Shown: one piece after another, positions 6,155 to 9,516 of the stretch | Position numbering within the stretch: the first letter of the stretch is position 1 | Layout of the letters: each line of letters opens with the position of its first letter | Assembly: GCA_023400335.1 (NCBI GenBank) | Contig: JAEXFF010000319.1 | Span: 1-9,516, forward strand | Origin: Bacteroidota bacterium | Lineage (GTDB): Bacteria; Bacteroidota; Bacteroidia; Bacteroidales; Marinifilaceae | Length of the DNA: 9,516 bases | Direction of reading: 5' to 3' | Position numbers and translations under genes: made by a program | Notes under the pieces: generated by a model | What the model was told of the DNA's origin: nothing | Seen by the model: only the letters and a program-made list of their open reading frames with translations | The model's database searches: none

Positions 6155-9100
6155 ATGTATAAAATCAAAAATCATCCTCATTTAAGTTTTCAGCTCGTAA
6201 ACAATATTACAGGCTGGATTACATTTGTCATCGCCAGCATCACCTATATACTCACAGTGGAACCGACTGCCAGCTTATGGGATTGCGGCGAATTTATCAC
6301 GACATCTGTGGGTTTACAGGTAGGGCATCCTCCCGGAGCTCCCCTCTTTATGATTATATCCCGCTTATTCGCAATATTCGCACCCAGCCCGGAAAAACAG
6401 GCTGTAATGATCAATTACATGTCGGCCTTAGCTTCCGGTTTTACAATTCTTTTCCTTTTCTGGACAATCAGCCATTTAGCCCGGAAACTCATCCTGAAAA
6501 AGGGTGAAGAATGTACGTTGGGCCAATTATTAGCCATCATGGGAGCTGCTTTAGTCGGTGCGCTTACTTATACTTATACGGATACATTCTGGTTTTCTGC
6601 GGTTGAAGGAGAAGTATACGCCCTTTCTTCCCTATTCACGGCGGTCGTTTTCTGGGCCATACTGAAATGGGAAAATATTGCTTTCGAGCCTTATGCCAAC
6701 CGTTGGCTGATTTTAATTGCTTACCTGATCGGGCTTTCCATAGGAGTTCATCTGTTGAATTTACTGGCTATTCCGGCTATTGTATTTGTATATTATTTCA
6801 AAAAATATACCCCTACCCGGGAAGGAATTATTAAAACCGGAATTTTATCCTTTATCATATTGGGATTTGTCAATTTCCTACTCATCCCGGGGGTAGTGAA
6901 AATTGCCGGCTGGTTTGAGCTTTTGTTTGTAAACGGCTTAAAGCTGCCTTTCAATACAGGAGTTATTATCTATGCTCTCTTATTGATCGGAGGGCTGATA
7001 TTCGGTATCCGCTATACTTTGAAGAAACAAAAAACTGTTTTGAATACAATCTTCACCTGTTTTATCGTTATGATGATCGGGTATTCTTCCTATGCGATGG
7101 TGGTTATCCGCTCCATCAGCAACCCACCGATCGATGAAAACAGTCCTGACAACGTATTTGCCCTTTTGTCCTACCTGAACCGGGATCAATACGGAGAAAA
7201 TCCCCTGATCTACGGCCAGTATTACAACGCTCCGCTGATCGCAATTGAAGACGGGGCTCCGGTATATTATCAAAACAAGGCAACCGGACAATACGACAAA
7301 ATACGCCATCAAGCCAAATACAAATACGATAGCCGTTTTTGTACCATATTTCCTCGTATGTACAGTGGACAGCGGCCATATTTCGCCCAGGAATACGAAG
7401 CCTGGGGAGGAAAACCCAGCGGGCCTGTATACTATGTAAATAACGAACCGATTCAAAGACCCAGTTTTATAAACAATTTAAGGTATTTCTTTTCCTATCA
7501 GTTAGGACATATGTACTGGCGGTATTTTATGTGGAATTTTTCCGGTCGCCAGAATGACATCCAGGGATTCGGAGACCTGCGCTACGGAAACTGGATCACA
7601 GGCATCAAATTCTTAGACGAATTACGGCTTGGAAATCAATCGGAAATACCGGATACGTTAAAAGCCGAAAAAGCCTTGAATAAATATTATATGTTGCCGT
7701 TCTTACTGGGCTTACTGGGCATGTTTTACCAGTACCGGAAAGGGAAAGGAGGTAAACAAGATTTCTGGGTAGTGATGTTGTTATTTATCATGACCGGCAT
7801 TGCGATTATTATTTTCCTGAACCAAACGCCCCGGGAACCCCGGGAACGGGACTATGCTTATGCCGGTTCCTTCTACGCTTATACCATTTGGATTGGATTG
7901 GGGGCACTGGCATTATGGGAATTTGCAAAAAAATATATGAAACCGGCCGGTGCAGCATTATTAGTTACAGCGGTCTGCCTGGTAGCCGTCCCCGTCAATA
8001 TGGCCGCGCAAAACTGGGATGATCACAGCCGGAGCGGCAGATATGCCACAATCGCACATGCAAAGAACTACCTGAATTCCTGTGCTCCTAATGCCATTCT
8101 CTTCACTTATGGAGATAATGATACTTTCCCACTATGGTACGCGCAGGAAGTAGAAGGAGTAAGAAGAGATATCCGAATTGTAAACCTGAGTCTTCTGGCG
8201 GGAGGTTGGTATATTGACCAAATAGCCCGTAAAGCGTACGAAGGAGATCCTGTACCGATTTCGCTGACCAACGAACAATACCATGACGGGGTAAGGGACT
8301 GGATTTATATACAGGAGCAAATCAAATCGGCTAATATGAAAGATGTAATGTCTTTTGTCGGCAGTGATAATATAAACACCAAACTCAAAACTTCTTCCGG
8401 AGAAATACTGGATTACATCCCTACCCGTAATGTATTTTTTACTGTCGATTCCGCTCAGGTGATTGCTAATGGGACGGTGAAAGAAAAAGACGCGGACAAA
8501 ATCGTCAAACAGTTGAACATCGACCTGAAAGGAAGTGCATTGAATAAATCCCAGCTCATGGTATTAGACATTCTGGCCACCAACAACTGGAAGCGTCCGA
8601 TATATTTCGGAATTGGCATGGGACCCGAAAGTTATATGGGATTTGAAAAATACTTCCAGTTGGAAGGCGCTGCCTACCGGGTAGTCCCTATCGAAACCAA
8701 TCCGGAAAACTATTACGATTACGGCAGAATTGATGCTGATATATTGTATGACAATATCATGAATAAATTCGAATGGGGAAATATAAAGGACCCGAAAGTC
8801 AATATCGACTATTTTCATGACAATACGATAGCAGTCATGAAATACAGATACACGTTCTTACGTCTGGCAGAAACCTTATTTGAAGAAGGACAGAACGAAA
8901 AGGCTATTGCCGTCCTGGACAAGAGTCTGGAAGAAATTCCTTTGTATCAGGTCCCACCCGACAATAGTCTGTTAAATTATGTTCCTCTTTATTACAGTTT
9001 AGGGCAGACGGAAAAAGCCAATGCTTTAGCGAAAGAACTGGCTATCAATAATTATCAGACGCTGAAATACATCCATTCCCTCTCGCCGGAAGATGCACAG

Positions 9101-9298
9101 AGGGGAGAAATTTTGCAAGATGAAAAACTCAGTATGAATGTAATCCGTTTCTTATTAGCTTATATTACCCAGGCAGGCCAGACAGAACTGGCGCAGGAAA
9201 TAAGCAATATGGTGGAGAGCATTTATAATCCGACTGCTATACATCCTTACCGACCCGAAGGACAAAAAAGTATAGATACCAGCCGGTCGCAATCCTAA
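6155..9298 (+). CDS. DUF2723 (GT-C-like, PMT-type) membrane glycosyltransferase with TPR-like tail
   Basis: The 1047-residue product belongs to the DUF2723 family, large Bacteroidota membrane proteins related to protein O-mannosyltransferases and annotated in some databases as glycosyltransferase family 117. It probably moves a sugar from a lipid-linked donor to an extracytoplasmic acceptor; donor and acceptor cannot be told from sequence. The first membrane helix (about 19-35) leads into EPTASLWDCGEF (36-47), whose Asp43 and Glu46 sit where GT-C enzymes keep their catalytic acid in the first outer loop, followed by GHPPGAP (57-63). About ten further hydrophobic segments follow up to residue 615, with the conserved NQTPREPRERDYAY loop near 555-570. 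A soluble domain carries TYGDNDTFPLWYAQEV (around 650). The C-terminus (about 900-965) has two helix pairs resembling TPR units (LFEEGQNEKAIAVLDKSL; YYSLGQTEKANALAKEL). I chose the ATG at 6155 over an in-frame TTG two codons earlier; no Shine-Dalgarno sequence is present, as is normal here. Confidence 0.93.
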   Translation: MYKIKNHPHLSFQLVNNITGWITFVIASITYILTVEPTASLWDCGEFITTSVGLQVGHPPGAPLFMIISRLFAIFAPSPEKQAVMINYMSALASGFTILFLFWTISHLARKLILKKGEECTLGQLLAIMGAALVGALTYTYTDTFWFSAVEGEVYALSSLFTAVVFWAILKWENIAFEPYANRWLILIAYLIGLSIGVHLLNLLAIPAIVFVYYFKKYTPTREGIIKTGILSFIILGFVNFLLIPGVVKIAGWFELLFVNGLKLPFNTGVIIYALLLIGGLIFGIRYTLKKQKTVLNTIFTCFIVMMIGYSSYAMVVIRSISNPPIDENSPDNVFALLSYLNRDQYGENPLIYGQYYNAPLIAIEDGAPVYYQNKATGQYDKIRHQAKYKYDSRFCTIFPRMYSGQRPYFAQEYEAWGGKPSGPVYYVNNEPIQRPSFINNLRYFFSYQLGHMYWRYFMWNFSGRQNDIQGFGDLRYGNWITGIKFLDELRLGNQSEIPDTLKAEKALNKYYMLPFLLGLLGMFYQYRKGKGGKQDFWVVMLLFIMTGIAIIIFLNQTPREPRERDYAYAGSFYAYTIWIGLGALALWEFAKKYMKPAGAALLVTAVCLVAVPVNMAAQNWDDHSRSGRYATIAHAKNYLNSCAPNAILFTYGDNDTFPLWYAQEVEGVRRDIRIVNLSLLAGGWYIDQIARKAYEGDPVPISLTNEQYHDGVRDWIYIQEQIKSANMKDVMSFVGSDNINTKLKTSSGEILDYIPTRNVFFTVDSAQVIANGTVKEKDADKIVKQLNIDLKGSALNKSQLMVLDILATNNWKRPIYFGIGMGPESYMGFEKYFQLEGAAYRVVPIETNPENYYDYGRIDADILYDNIMNKFEWGNIKDPKVNIDYFHDNTIAVMKYRYTFLRLAETLFEEGQNEKAIAVLDKSLEEIPLYQVPPDNSLLNYVPLYYSLGQTEKANALAKELAINNYQTLKYIHSLSPEDAQRGEILQDEKLSMNVIRFLLAYITQAGQTELAQEISNMVESIYNPTAIHPYRPEGQKSIDTSRSQS

Positions 9299-9312
9299 AG
9301 AATGAACAAAAA

Positions 9313-9352
9313 GAGGAGGCCGTGAATGAAAGACGGCCTTCTTCTTCTATTT
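9313..9352 (+). terminator. Intrinsic terminator after the glycosyltransferase gene
   Basis: GGCCGT (9318-9323) and ACGGCC (9333-9338) form a perfect 6-bp core with a 9-base loop. Five more pairs (two of them G-U) extend the base with GAGGA against TTCTT, followed by a T-rich tail. It lies 14 bases past the stop codon and separates the glycosyltransferase from prfB. Confidence 0.75.
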
Positions 9353-9373
9353 GATATCAATTAAAATTATGCC

Positions 9374-9516
9374 ATGATTACAACAGATCATATAAAAGAG
9401 TTAAAAGAACGTGGTGACGCTCTGAGGAGGTACCTTTGACGTCGACCACAAAAAAATCCAATTAGAAGAAACAGAATTACGCACCCAGGCCCCGGAATTC
9501 TGGAACAATCCCAAAG
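9374..9516 (+). CDS. prfB: Peptide chain release factor 2, 5' end, with programmed +1 frameshift
   Basis: RF2 recognises UGA and UAA stop codons and triggers peptide release. Reading from the ATG at 9374 gives 21 codons, from MITTDHIKELKERGD to the end ALRRYL, before an in-frame TGA at 9437-9439. Slipping one base forward at CTT TGA continues as DVDHKKIQLEETELR and then TQAPEFWNNPK to the right edge. This lines up with E. coli RF2 (LTERSDVLRGYL, then DYDAKKERLEE and PDVWNEP), so both halves are one gene. The frame must be annotated as a join: 9374-9436 then 9438 onward. The rest of the gene, with the GGQ and SPF motifs, is outside the window. An ATG at 9369 is followed after one codon by TGA and is not the start. 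The gene is 75 bases after the glycosyltransferase and beyond a terminator; I see no clear promoter in the gap. Confidence 0.95.
9425..9440 (+). promoter_or_regulatory. prfB: RF2 autoregulatory +1 frameshift site
   Basis: The site is AGGAGG (9425-9430), one TAC codon, CTT, then the TGA stop followed by C (9437-9440). This has the same layout and spacing as the E. coli prfB site, where AGGGGG stands three bases before CUU UGA C. The Shine-Dalgarno-like hexamer pairs with 16S rRNA and, with slow UGA reading when RF2 is scarce, pushes the ribosome one base forward. RF2 thereby controls its own synthesis. The C after UGA makes a weak stop context, which favours the shift. Confidence 0.95.

Noticed and set aside
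5962..6162. Plus-strand open frame of 66 codons before the glycosyltransferase
   Set aside because: It covers the tRNA-Gln promoter and the divergent intergenic region, is Lys/Asn-rich from AT bias, and resembles no protein.

Overview
The window looks like a piece of a Bacteroidales (Bacteroidota) chromosome. Four things point there: -33/-7 promoters of the TTTG-N19-TAnnTTTG type in front of the tRNA genes; a lipoprotein with a Cys-Lys-Asp-Asp-Asp N-terminus typical of surface-exported Bacteroidota lipoproteins; a very large DUF2723-type membrane glycosyltransferase; and a tyrosine recombinase of the Bacteroides 'TYVARHSWA' kind. Genus cannot be settled from the sequence alone.

Layout, left to right. 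(1) The 3' end of a glycoside hydrolase family 3 gene runs in from the left edge (1-810, +). (2) A small AT-rich orphan gene of unknown function lies convergent to it (1050-1550, -). (3) After a 367-bp AT-rich divergent intergenic stretch comes a 686-residue surface lipoprotein built from four diverged copies of one beta-rich module (1918-3978, +). (4) A bidirectional terminator separates the lipoprotein from two tandem tRNA-Leu genes (GAG and CAG anticodons, both -), transcribed from one strong promoter. (5) A solitary tyrosine recombinase gene (4329-5543, -) sits between the tRNA-Leu pair and a tRNA-Gln(UUG) gene (5899-5969, -), which has its own promoter and terminator. (6) Divergent from tRNA-Gln is a 1047-residue membrane protein (6155-9298, +), a GT-C-like glycosyltransferase with a TPR-like tail, followed by a terminator. 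(7) The right edge holds the first 143 bases of prfB (release factor 2), including its in-frame UGA and +1 programmed frameshift site.

The genes do not form one pathway. The right part (tRNA-Gln, glycosyltransferase, prfB) is housekeeping. The middle (tRNA genes with a lone integrase) resembles a chromosomal integration hotspot, but no attachment-site duplication or other mobile-element cargo is visible. The left part (GH3 enzyme, orphan gene, repeat lipoprotein) is accessory in character. I found no CRISPR array, toxin-antitoxin pair, restriction system, secretion cluster or other clear novel multi-gene system. The points most worth a second look are the prfB recoding site, which carries a strong Shine-Dalgarno-like element in a lineage that mostly ignores such elements; the stranded integrase; and the four-module lipoprotein.
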